Assembly (NCBI RefSeq): GCF_011305535.1 | Contig: NZ_CP049905.1 | Location: 2,056,001 to 2,120,000, forward strand | Origin: Diaphorobacter sp. HDW4B | GTDB lineage: Bacteria > Pseudomonadota > Gammaproteobacteria > Burkholderiales > Burkholderiaceae_C | Direction: 5' to 3' | DNA length: 64,000 nucleotides | Part shown: positions 56,318-63,866 of the stretch, piece after piece | How positions within the stretch are numbered: the first letter of the stretch is position 1 | How the letters are laid out: each line of letters starts with the position of its first letter | The notes under the pieces: model-generated | Databases searched by the model: none | Told to the model about the DNA's origin: nothing | What the model saw: only the letters and a program-made list of their open reading frames with translations | Translations under genes and position numbers: made by a program

Positions 56318-56333
56318 TTAACTCAAAGGTTAA
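56318..56333. promoter_or_regulatory. Likely operator of higBA
   Basis: TTAACTCAAAGGTTAA is an inverted repeat (TTAAC/GTTAA) next to the toxin start, a usual place for antitoxin autorepression. Confidence 0.55.
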
Positions 56334-56502
56334 TTTTCGGAACAAGGCAGGCGATGGAATTTTTCAATGAAAAGTGAGAGAAGCAAGCTGCGCATCGACC
56401 GCCTCGGCGAGTCGTCAGCTTGTGTGATGCGGGCAAGGTATGCCACTGCGTCGCGCAAGTGCGTGGCGAACAAACGGAAAGAGTGAGCGTGGTTTTGCAC
56501 GC

Positions 56503-57306
56503 TTAATCAGCAGTCAGTTCGTCCGATGCGACTTTGGCGGACTTTGTCTTGCCAGCGGATGTAGTCTTTTTCGCGTTCGAGACAGTCTGCTCCCTCAACT
56601 GCGACAACACCGCATCCCGCTTGTTCTCCAAATGCCCCACCAGAATCCGCTTGAGCTTCGCACCATCGCGCGCGGCCAAAGCATCGAGCATCTCGGAATG
56701 TTCCGCCGCAGCCAGCTTCCACTTGTTCTCATCGTGATTGGTATGAAACCGCACGGGATGGGCGCGCGTGTTCACGCTGCGGTAGATCTGCGAGAGCACG
56801 GGGTTTTTGGCAGCGGCGTTGATGGCGGCGTGGATGCGGGCGTTCAGGTCGTAGTAGCCGGCGAGGTTCTTGCGCGCGAAACAGGCCATCATTTCGTAGT
56901 GCATGGCCTGGATTTCGGAGAGTTCGTCTTCGGTGATGCGTTCTGCGGCGAGTTCGCCCGACATGCCTTCCAATGTGGCAAGCACTTCGAAGGTGCTGAT
57001 GATGTCGCTTTCATCGAGCCGCGCGGCGACCGCACCGCGGTTGGGCAGCAGTTCCACCAGGCCTTCGGCGGCGAGCAGCTTGATGGCTTCGCGCAGCGGC
57101 GTGCGCGAGACGTTGAGCACCTCGCAGATCTCGCGTTCGTTGAGCTTGGCGCCGGGCTCGATCACGCCTTCGACCAGCATGTGGCGCAGGCGGTCGGCCA
57201 CCTGTTCGTGCAGCGCCATGCGGGGAATGTTTTCCATCGTCTTGCTGTTGCCTGCGGTTGTGGTGCTGGAGGTTGCTGTTTTCGTCGTCGATTTTGCGTT
57301 GATCAT
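56503..57306 (-). CDS. FadR/FCD-type GntR transcriptional regulator
   Basis: This 267-residue regulator has an N-terminal winged helix (LHEQVADRLRHMLVEG, then EREICEVLNVSRTPLREAIKLLAAEG) and a C-terminal FCD domain with the metal-binding residues in NARIHAAI and AEHSEMLDAL. The Thr/Ser-rich first 25 residues may be unstructured. It is divergent from the aminotransferase, with two palindromes in the gap (57311–57320 and 57373–57386). It likely responds to a carboxylic acid and controls the tct, dehydrogenase and aminotransferase genes. Confidence 0.92.
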   Translation of the reverse strand: MINAKSTTKTATSSTTTAGNSKTMENIPRMALHEQVADRLRHMLVEGVIEPGAKLNEREICEVLNVSRTPLREAIKLLAAEGLVELLPNRGAVAARLDESDIISTFEVLATLEGMSGELAAERITEDELSEIQAMHYEMMACFARKNLAGYYDLNARIHAAINAAAKNPVLSQIYRSVNTRAHPVRFHTNHDENKWKLAAAEHSEMLDALAARDGAKLKRILVGHLENKRDAVLSQLREQTVSNAKKTTSAGKTKSAKVASDELTAD

Positions 57307-57310
57307 AGAA

Positions 57311-57320
57311 ATGAATTCAA
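57311..57320. promoter_or_regulatory. Putative GntR operator 3
   Basis: ATGAATTCAA (reverse TTGAATTCAT) fits TTGNATNCAA with one mismatch, five bases before the GntR start codon. It suggests autoregulation. Confidence 0.5.
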
Positions 57321-57372
57321 TTTTGACGCTTTGTTGGCTAATGACTAGGGTTAACGATCATCAGTTTTTGTA

Positions 57373-57386
57373 TTTTGCATTCAAAA
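57373..57386. promoter_or_regulatory. Putative GntR operator 4
   Basis: TTTTGCATTCAAAA is a near-perfect palindrome of the FCD-GntR type TTGNATNCAA, 23 bases before the aminotransferase ATG, and is the exact reverse of the site near tctC. Confidence 0.72.
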
Positions 57387-57408
57387 TGTAGCCTGAAAGG
57401 AAGACGAC

Positions 57409-58668
57409 ATGCTGCAACTCGATTTTCACCCTACTGGCCGCCATTTTCTGCAAATTCCGGGACCAAGTCCCGTGCCTGATCGCATTCTGAGGGCGATGAG
57501 CCTGCCGACGATCGATCATCGTGGTCCGGAGTTCGGAGCGCTCGGCAAGAAGGTGTTGGGCGACATCGGCAAGATCTTCAAGACCAAGCAACCTGTGGTG
57601 ATCTATCCGGCCTCGGGCACAGGCGCGTGGGAGGCGGCTCTGGCCAACGTGATGAGCCCCGGCGACGAGGTGCTGATGTATGAGACGGGGCATTTCGCTT
57701 CGCTGTGGATCAAGATGGCGACGCGTCTGGGTCTGAAGCCCGAGGTGCTGGCCTATGACGGTGCGGACAAGCACTTGCCGAATGCGCCGAGCTGGCGTCG
57801 CGGGGTGCAGGCGGACATGATCGAGGCACGTCTGCGCAAGGACACGGAGCGCAAGATCAAGGCGGTGTGCGTGGTGCACAACGAAACGTCGACGGGCGTG
57901 ACTTCGGACATTCTCGCGGTGCGCAAGGCCATCGATGCGGCGGGCCATCCGGCGCTGCTGATGGTGGATTCGATCTCGGGCCTGGCCTGCGCGGATCTGG
58001 AGCATGACGCCTGGGGCATCGACGTGACGGTGTCGGGCTCGCAGAAGGGTCTGATGCTGCCGCCGGGCATCAGCTTCAACGCGGTGTCGCAGAAGGCGAT
58101 CGAGGTGTCGAAGTCGGCCCAACTGCCCAAGGCGTTCTGGGCTTGGGACGAGATCATCGAGGTGAACAAGGGCGGCTACTGGCCCTACACGCCGAACACG
58201 AATCTGCTGTATGGCCTGTCGGAGGCGCTGGAGATGATCCTCGGTCAGGGCATGGACGTGGTGTTTGCGCGCCACCAGCGCTGGGCGGCGGGTGTGCGTG
58301 CGGCGGTGAATGCCTGGGGTCTGCCAATCCAGTGCGCCGACGCGGCCGTGTATTCGCCTGTGCTGACCGGTGTGATCATGCCCGAGGGCGTGGATGCGGA
58401 CGCGGTACGCAAGCTGATCTATGACCGCTTCGATCTGTCGCTGGGTCAGGGACTTGGCAAGCTGCGCGGGCGCATGTTCCGTCTGGGGCATCTGGGTGAC
58501 AGCAACGACCTGACGCTGGTTGCCATGGTGGCCGGTGTGGAAATGGGCCTGAAGCTCGCGGGTGTGAAGCTGGCGGGCAGCGGCGTGGACGCGATCATGG
58601 GTCACTTCTCGGTGGATGCCACGCAATCGCTGGGGGCAGAGAACGCGGCCAAGCTGCGTGTGGCATAG
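57409..58668 (+). CDS. Class V aminotransferase (serine/alanine–glyoxylate type)
   Basis: This 419-residue PLP enzyme has the conserved patterns PGPSPVPDRIL, GTGAWEAAL and VVHNETSTGV; the PLP lysine is at about residue 213 in VSGSQKGLMLPPG. It belongs to the serine–glyoxylate/alanine–glyoxylate aminotransferase group (SgaA-like). In context with a 2-hydroxy acid dehydrogenase and a carboxylate pump it may convert glyoxylate or another oxoacid to an amino acid. It is followed by an intrinsic terminator. Confidence 0.92.
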   Translation: MLQLDFHPTGRHFLQIPGPSPVPDRILRAMSLPTIDHRGPEFGALGKKVLGDIGKIFKTKQPVVIYPASGTGAWEAALANVMSPGDEVLMYETGHFASLWIKMATRLGLKPEVLAYDGADKHLPNAPSWRRGVQADMIEARLRKDTERKIKAVCVVHNETSTGVTSDILAVRKAIDAAGHPALLMVDSISGLACADLEHDAWGIDVTVSGSQKGLMLPPGISFNAVSQKAIEVSKSAQLPKAFWAWDEIIEVNKGGYWPYTPNTNLLYGLSEALEMILGQGMDVVFARHQRWAAGVRAAVNAWGLPIQCADAAVYSPVLTGVIMPEGVDADAVRKLIYDRFDLSLGQGLGKLRGRMFRLGHLGDSNDLTLVAMVAGVEMGLKLAGVKLAGSGVDAIMGHFSVDATQSLGAENAAKLRVA

Positions 58669-58713
58669 GTTCGGGGCGCTCATGTAAGCACTTGTCCGAC
58701 AGCATTCAGGAGC

Positions 58714-58740
58714 AAAGGCGCGCAAGCGCCTTTTCTTTTT
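58714..58740 (+). terminator. Terminator of the aminotransferase gene
   Basis: AAAGGCGC pairs with GCGCCTTT over GCAA, followed by TCTTTTT. It lies about 45 bases after the stop. Confidence 0.92.
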
Positions 58741-58904
58741 GTGGAATGATGGGCGCTTGATTGGCGCGGGCTGGGCCTGCGCTCCAACTGGTTTTTGCTG
58801 CGCTTGCACCCGAATGGTCGCCAAGCGTGCAAAATCAGCCTCTTCATTCGTGCAGAGGTTCCCTTGAGCCATGGTCCGTCGGATCTGGCCGCCAACACAT
58901 TGCC

Positions 58905-60026
58905 ATGCAGATAACCAACCCGCCGTCGATTCAGGCCGATTCAGGCAAGCACTCCAGCGTGAAGGCGCAAGGAGAGTGGGTGTCTGCGGCGTTTGCCGAC
59001 CGGCATGTGTGGAAGCGCCTGGACGCGGAACTGGAACGCGCAGGCGTGGACGCGCAATGGGACCTGCAGGGCGTCGAGCGTCTCGATCATGTGGGTGCGC
59101 AGATTCTGTGGAACCACTGGGGCAAGCAGGCACCTGCAAAGTGCTTGCTCACACCCGCGCAACGCGAAGTGTTCGAGCAACTGGAGCGATTCAGCAAGGT
59201 CGAGCCGCCGCCCAAGCCCACGCCGTGGCTGTACGCACAGGCCGACAACCTGGGCGCGATGCTGTTCGGCGCGTTCGATCATTTCAAGCATCTGATTTCG
59301 CTGATCGGGCAACTGGTGTTCGATATCGGACGCCTGATCGCCCATCCGCGCAAGGGGCCGTGGCGCGATATTTCCGCGCATCTGTACCGCATGGGTGCGA
59401 CGGCGTTGCCGATCACCGCGCTCGTGGGGTTTCTGATCGGCGTGGTGCTGGCGTATCTGATGTCGCTGCAGTTGCGGCAGTTCGGCGCGGAAACCTTCAT
59501 CGTCAACATTCTGGGCATCTCGCTGATCCGCGAACTTGGTCCGATGCTGGGCGCGATTCTGGTGGCGGGCCGTTCGGGCTCTGCCATCACCGCGCAGATC
59601 GGCGTGATGCGCGTGACCGAGGAGCTGGACGCACTGCGCGTGATGGGCATTCCGCATGGCTTCCGGCTGGTGATGCCGCGTGCGCTGGCGCTCGGCATCG
59701 CGATGCCGCTGATCGCGCTGTGGACGACGCTGGCGGCGCTGGCGGGCGGCATGCTCGCGGCCGATCTGGCGATGAACATTTCGCCCGCGTATTTCGTGCA
59801 GGCGCTGCCTGCGGCGGTCAACGTGTCCAACCTGTGGCTGGCGATGGCCAAGTCGGTGGTGTTCGGCGTGTTCATCGCGCTGATCGGTTGCCACTGGGGC
59901 CTGTCGGTGGAGCCGAACACGCAAAGCCTCGGCGAAGGCACGACCGCTTCGGTGGTGAGCGCGATCACCATGGTCATCATCGTGGACGCGCTGTTCGCCA
60001 TCGCGTTCAAGAATCTGGGGTTCTGA
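58905..60026 (+). CDS. mlaE: MlaE-family ABC permease with N-terminal STAS-like domain
   Basis: This 373-residue protein combines an N-terminal soluble part (about 1–100, STAS/MlaB-like: WDLQGVERLDHVGAQILW) with a MlaE permease (from YRMGATALPITALVGFLIGV) with five hydrophobic segments and the conserved ISLIRELGPMLGAILVAGRSGSAI. Fusion of the MlaB-like part makes a separate mlaB unneeded. The ATG at 58905 starts MQITNPPSIQ; the open frame to 58761 is leader. The next gene is the ATPase, three bases later. Confidence 0.9.
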   Translation: MQITNPPSIQADSGKHSSVKAQGEWVSAAFADRHVWKRLDAELERAGVDAQWDLQGVERLDHVGAQILWNHWGKQAPAKCLLTPAQREVFEQLERFSKVEPPPKPTPWLYAQADNLGAMLFGAFDHFKHLISLIGQLVFDIGRLIAHPRKGPWRDISAHLYRMGATALPITALVGFLIGVVLAYLMSLQLRQFGAETFIVNILGISLIRELGPMLGAILVAGRSGSAITAQIGVMRVTEELDALRVMGIPHGFRLVMPRALALGIAMPLIALWTTLAALAGGMLAADLAMNISPAYFVQALPAAVNVSNLWLAMAKSVVFGVFIALIGCHWGLSVEPNTQSLGEGTTASVVSAITMVIIVDALFAIAFKNLGF

Positions 60027-60029
60027 ACG

Positions 60030-60914
60030 ATGAATGCATCGCCACAACAATACATGGATGCAAGCGCCTCGACCGGTGCCCTGTCCAAGGCTCCCGCGCC
60101 ACCGCCTCTGGATGCGCCGGTGGTCGTGGAGATCAAGAATCTCTCGACGGTTTTCGGCACGGGCGCGGATGCGTTCACCGTGCACAAGGATCTGAACCTC
60201 ACGGTTCGCAAGGGCGAGATCGTCTCGCTCGTGGGCGGCTCGGGCACGGGCAAGACGGTGCTGCTGCGCCATATCCTCGGGCTCACGCAGCCGACGACGG
60301 GCACGGTCACCGTGCTCGGCCATCCGGCGCGTGATCTCACGACCGAAGGCGCGACCAGCCGCGTCGGCATGCTGTTCCAGCACGGCGCGCTGTTCTCGGC
60401 GTTCAATGTGCTCGACAACATCGGCTTTGCGCTGCAGGAGCAAGGCACGCTGCCCCAGGACGTGATCCACGACGCTGCGCTAGTCAAGCTGCAGATGGCG
60501 GGCCTCAAGCCCGAGGTGGCCACGCGCATGCCGGCCGATCTGTCGGGTGGCATGATCAAGCGCGTGGCTCTGGCGCGCGCGCTCATCATGGACCCGCCGC
60601 TGCTGCTGCTCGACGAGCCGACGGCGGGGCTCGACCCCAACGGTTCGGATGAATTCTGCGAGCTGCTCAAGGAGCTGCACGCGACGCTGGGCCTCACCGT
60701 GATCATGGTCACGCACGATCTGGATTCGCTGTTCGCGCTGTCGACCACTGTGGCCGTGCTGGCCGAAAAACGCGTGATCGTGACCGGCACGCCGGATCAG
60801 GTCGTGCATTTCGATCATCCCTTCATTCACCACTTTTTTCTCGGAGATCGCGGCCGCAGGGCGATGGCGGCGTTGCCCCCTGAATCCGCCGGAACTCCGG
60901 TCAAGGAAAGCTGA
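60030..60914 (+). CDS. mlaF: MlaF-family ABC ATPase
   Basis: This 294-residue ATPase powers lipid transport between membranes. Walker A is GGSGTGKT at 69–76, the signature LSGGM at 171–175, and Walker B LLLLDEPTAG at 191–200, with the switch His in MVTHDL. The first 30 residues are an Ala/Pro-rich extension. The last codon overlaps the start of the MCE gene by ATGA-type joining (both use base 60914), so they are coupled. Confidence 0.92.
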   Translation: MNASPQQYMDASASTGALSKAPAPPPLDAPVVVEIKNLSTVFGTGADAFTVHKDLNLTVRKGEIVSLVGGSGTGKTVLLRHILGLTQPTTGTVTVLGHPARDLTTEGATSRVGMLFQHGALFSAFNVLDNIGFALQEQGTLPQDVIHDAALVKLQMAGLKPEVATRMPADLSGGMIKRVALARALIMDPPLLLLDEPTAGLDPNGSDEFCELLKELHATLGLTVIMVTHDLDSLFALSTTVAVLAEKRVIVTGTPDQVVHFDHPFIHHFFLGDRGRRAMAALPPESAGTPVKES

Positions 60915-61903
60915 TGGAAAACAAGTCTCACGCACTCGCTGCGGGCATCTTCGTGATCTTGGTGGCGGCGCTGCTCGCCGGTCTCGGTCTCTGGCTCACG
61001 CGCGACAAAACGGATTACCGCTACTTCGAGCTGTCGAGCAAGGAAAGCGTCACTGGCCTGCAGCCGCAAGCCGCCGTGCGCTACAAGGGCGTGTCGGTGG
61101 GCAAGGTCACGTCGATCGGCTTCGACCCCGAAACCTCGGGCAATGTGCGCATCCGCATCGCCGTGAACGAGAACGCACCGATCAGCAACACCACCTTCGC
61201 CACGCTGGGTTATCAGGGCGTGACGGGTCTGGCGCATGTGCAGCTCGACGATGCGGATTCGCCCATCGAGCCGATTCCGCCCGGAGAAGACGGCATTCCG
61301 CGCCTGCCGCTGCAGTCCTCGCAGTTCAGCCAGATCGCCGAGCAGATTCCCAACATCATGGTGCAGGTCAACGAGGCCACACGCAAGCTCAACACCTTGC
61401 TGGGCGACGAGAACCAGAAGAACTTCAGCACCGCGATTGCGCAACTCGGCGAGGCGGCGGGCAATGTGAATGTGCTGGTCAAGCGCCTGGACAACACGGT
61501 CGCCACCAAGCTCGACCCGGCACTCGCCACCATGCCCGGTCTGGCCAAGGATGCGCAGCAGACGCTGGCTTCGCTGCGCACCGCCGGCAACAGCGCGGCC
61601 AGCGCCGCCAACGACATCGGCAAGACCGTGCAGGGCCTGACGCAGGACGGTGGCCCGGTCAAGGAAATCGCCACCAGCGCACAGTCGCTGGCCGCCGCAG
61701 CCGACCGCTTTGGCCGCGTGACCTTGCCGCGTCTGAACCGCGCAGCCGAAGAAACCGGTCGCGCCGCTTATCGCCTGGGCCGCACGGCAGACAGCATCAG
61801 CGACAACCCGCAATCGCTCATCTACGGCAACGGCACGGGCTCCGCAGGTCCGGGCGAGCCGGGCTTCGTCGCACCGGCTGCCGCTGCGGCGACTGCCAAG
61901 TAA
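60914..61903 (+). CDS. mlaD: MCE/MlaD-family lipid-binding protein
   Basis: This 329-residue protein has one N-terminal membrane segment (AAGIFVILVAALLAGLGLWL) and an MCE domain (about 40–120: VTGLQPQAAVRYKGVSVGKV). A long helical, Ala/Ser-rich part follows and an Ala-rich tail. It should form a hexameric ring in the periplasm, binding lipids for the MlaEF pump. It is about 150 residues longer than E. coli MlaD, closer to the MCE proteins with coiled C-terminal tails such as YebT/PqiB parts. The next gene is an auxiliary lipoprotein. Confidence 0.9.
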   Translation: MENKSHALAAGIFVILVAALLAGLGLWLTRDKTDYRYFELSSKESVTGLQPQAAVRYKGVSVGKVTSIGFDPETSGNVRIRIAVNENAPISNTTFATLGYQGVTGLAHVQLDDADSPIEPIPPGEDGIPRLPLQSSQFSQIAEQIPNIMVQVNEATRKLNTLLGDENQKNFSTAIAQLGEAAGNVNVLVKRLDNTVATKLDPALATMPGLAKDAQQTLASLRTAGNSAASAANDIGKTVQGLTQDGGPVKEIATSAQSLAAAADRFGRVTLPRLNRAAEETGRAAYRLGRTADSISDNPQSLIYGNGTGSAGPGEPGFVAPAAAAATAK

Positions 61904-61929
61904 GTGATCAAGAAAGAGGCACTCCACTC

Positions 61930-62592
61930 ATGAAAACCGCCATCTTTTCCACACGTGCCAAGGGCTTGGCCGCAGCGCTTGTGATGCTGGGCGTGCTGAC
62001 CGGTTGCGGCTCCATCTTGCCCACGCCGCCGCAGCGCGCCGATGTGTTCGACTTCGGCCCCGGCGCGCAGCAGGTCGATGTCGCGCAAAAGCAGACGCTG
62101 CCGCCGATTGCACTCAGCGATTTCACCTCCACCGGCCTGCCCGATGGACGCACGGCGGTGTTCTATCGCCTCGCCTACGCCAACGCGCAGCAACTGCATC
62201 CCTACACGCTCGCGCGCTGGAGCCAGACGCCTGCCACGCTGATGCAGCAGGCCGTGCGCGACCGCCTGAGCCCGCAGCGCGCGGTGATCTACGGCGATGC
62301 CAACATCGACCAGCAGATCAAGGGCGGCAAGTCGCCCACGGTGCTGCGTGCCGAGGTCGAAGAGTTCAGCCAGGTCTTCAGCTCCGAGCGCGACAGCGTG
62401 GGCTTGGTGCGCGTGCGCGCATCGCTGGTGGATTCGCTGAAAGCGGGCGACGAGCTGATCGCACAGCGCGTGTTCGTCGTGCAGCGCCCGGCCGTCTCGC
62501 CCAATGCCGCAGGCGGCGCAAAAGCACTGGCCGATGCCGCCGCGCAAGTGGCCGAAGACATCGCCAAATGGGTCGCGCAGAGCGGCCAATGA
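61930..62592 (+). CDS. ABC-type transport auxiliary lipoprotein (PqiC-like)
   Basis: This 220-residue lipoprotein has the lipobox LTGC after a hydrophobic segment (AAALVMLGVLTG). The mature part matches the auxiliary-component family (FDFGPGAQQ, then the strand FYRLAYANAQQLHPYTLARW), close to PqiC, which works with MCE proteins at the outer membrane. It follows mlaD by 26 bases, so the four genes form one transport operon. The MlaC and MlaA parts are absent here. Confidence 0.88.
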   Translation: MKTAIFSTRAKGLAAALVMLGVLTGCGSILPTPPQRADVFDFGPGAQQVDVAQKQTLPPIALSDFTSTGLPDGRTAVFYRLAYANAQQLHPYTLARWSQTPATLMQQAVRDRLSPQRAVIYGDANIDQQIKGGKSPTVLRAEVEEFSQVFSSERDSVGLVRVRASLVDSLKAGDELIAQRVFVVQRPAVSPNAAGGAKALADAAAQVAEDIAKWVAQSGQ

Positions 62593-62638
62593 TGAAGACC
62601 GCTTTTGATTTGATTTGAACCGAAGCAGAGTTGAGCAA

Positions 62639-63277
62639 ATGAGCCAATCGCAACAATCCAACATCGACCTTGCCCACATCAACGCCACCCTCGGCCGCGA
62701 TGCACAGGGCCTGGTCAACTGGGCCGTGGGTCTGGGCAAGACCAACATCGTCACCACCAACTTCCGCCCGTTCGAGGCCGTGATCCTGCACATGTGCGCC
62801 AAGGCCCAGCCCGACATGCGCGTGATCTGGATGGACAACGGCTACAACACCGAGGCGACCTACCAGTTCGCGGACGAAGTGACCAAGCAGCTGGGCCTGA
62901 ACCTGTCGATCTATCTCCCCCTCCGCTCTCGCGCACATCGCGAGGCCGTGGATGGGGCCGTGCCGGCGCTGGACGATCCGCGCCATGAAGCGTTCACTGC
63001 CGAAGTGAAGCTCGAACCCTTTGCGCGCGCGCTGCGGGAGACTGCGCCACAGGTCTGGTTCACTGCTTTGCGTGCTACGGACACGGCTGTGCGCGCGGCG
63101 ATGGAGCCTGTGAGCATCAATCCTGATGGGCTCATCAAGGTGGCTCCTTTGCTGCATTGGTCGTCCAAGCAGTTGTACGAGTATCTGGTTGAGCATGGGT
63201 TGCCCAACAACTTTGATTACGTGGACCCGACCAAGGGGGAAGACAACCGGGAATGTGGGTTGCATCTTTCGCATTGA
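62639..63277 (+). CDS. Short CysH-like (phosphoadenylylsulfate reductase) family protein
   Basis: This 212-residue protein resembles PAPS reductase: MRVIWMDNGYNTEATYQF is the nucleotide-binding part, APQVWFTALRATDTAVRA the mid-region, and the C-terminal CGLH-type motif NRECGLHLSH carries the catalytic Cys. The PAPS-type GDTHST loop is replaced by VDPTKGEDN, and the extra CC…CxxC cysteines of APS reductases are absent. It is shorter than typical CysH (about 240). It follows the lipoprotein by 46 bases and is followed by a TauE/SafE-like gene, which may link it to sulfur compounds. Confidence 0.8.
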   Translation: MSQSQQSNIDLAHINATLGRDAQGLVNWAVGLGKTNIVTTNFRPFEAVILHMCAKAQPDMRVIWMDNGYNTEATYQFADEVTKQLGLNLSIYLPLRSRAHREAVDGAVPALDDPRHEAFTAEVKLEPFARALRETAPQVWFTALRATDTAVRAAMEPVSINPDGLIKVAPLLHWSSKQLYEYLVEHGLPNNFDYVDPTKGEDNRECGLHLSH

Positions 63278-63307
63278 TTTTTTGATTTGGTTGTCTTGGC
63301 TGAGGGC

Positions 63308-63513
63308 GGAGGCCGGGTCTCGCCCCGGCGGGCGAGTAACTTTTTGCTTGCGCGCGAAAAGTCACCAAAAGCGCGCTTTTGAATACCCACGATAGAACTC
63401 ACTGCGCGCCGAAGGCGCTCCGTTCGGGCAACTGTCGTGAGTCAGACCAAAAGCTGGGAGGGCGCTGCTGCATTCTGCGATGCAGCAGCGGAAGCGCAAG
63501 TCTTGCGACGGAA
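63308..63513 (-). repeat. Dispersed repeat R, copy 2 (inverted)
   Basis: This is a near-complete reverse-strand copy of 44811–45024: it reads TCGCCCCGGCGGGCGAGTAA, then GCGCTCCGTTCGGGCAACTG, then GGGCGCTGCTGCATTCTGCG. It starts about 30 bases after the CysH-like stop. Confidence 0.82.
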
Positions 63514-63653
63514 TGATCTTGGTTTTTGCGCGAGTCGAGTCGAATCAAATCTTTCATCGAATTCGTCACGGTGCTTATGCCCCGGCATCTCGCGCAGTCG
63601 CGAGATGCAGCACGAGCAACGCGAAGTGCCGTGACACACCTCTTATGAAACCT

Positions 63654-63797
63654 CTGACTCGCGGCGGTTGCCCGAACGGAGAGCCCTCCGGGGCTCGCAG
63701 TGAGTTCTGCCGCGTGACCCCGCATTCCAAGCGATTTTTGGTGACTTTTTGGCGCAAGCAAAAAGTTACTCGCCCGCCGGGGCGAACACCCGGCACC
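63654..63797 (+). repeat. Dispersed repeat R, copy 3 (partial)
   Basis: This matches the right two thirds of copy 1 (CTGACTCGCGGCGGTTGCCC through TTACTCGCCCGCCGGGGCGA) and lacks the GCTGCTGCATCGCAG hairpin part. Confidence 0.82.
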
Positions 63798-63866
63798 CGC
63801 CCTCAGCCAAGAGCACCAAGACCAACACCAACAACAAGCCCACAGCCAGTGAGACAATCCCCCCCC

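Larger units (their letters stand above)
63278..63866. other. 589-base intergenic region filled by repeat R
   Basis: No gene was found. Two copies of repeat R lie in opposite orientation (63308–63513 and 63654–63797). The 140 bases between them hold only a palindrome CATCTCGCGCAGTCGCGAGATG near 63590 and no coding signal. Confidence 0.75.
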
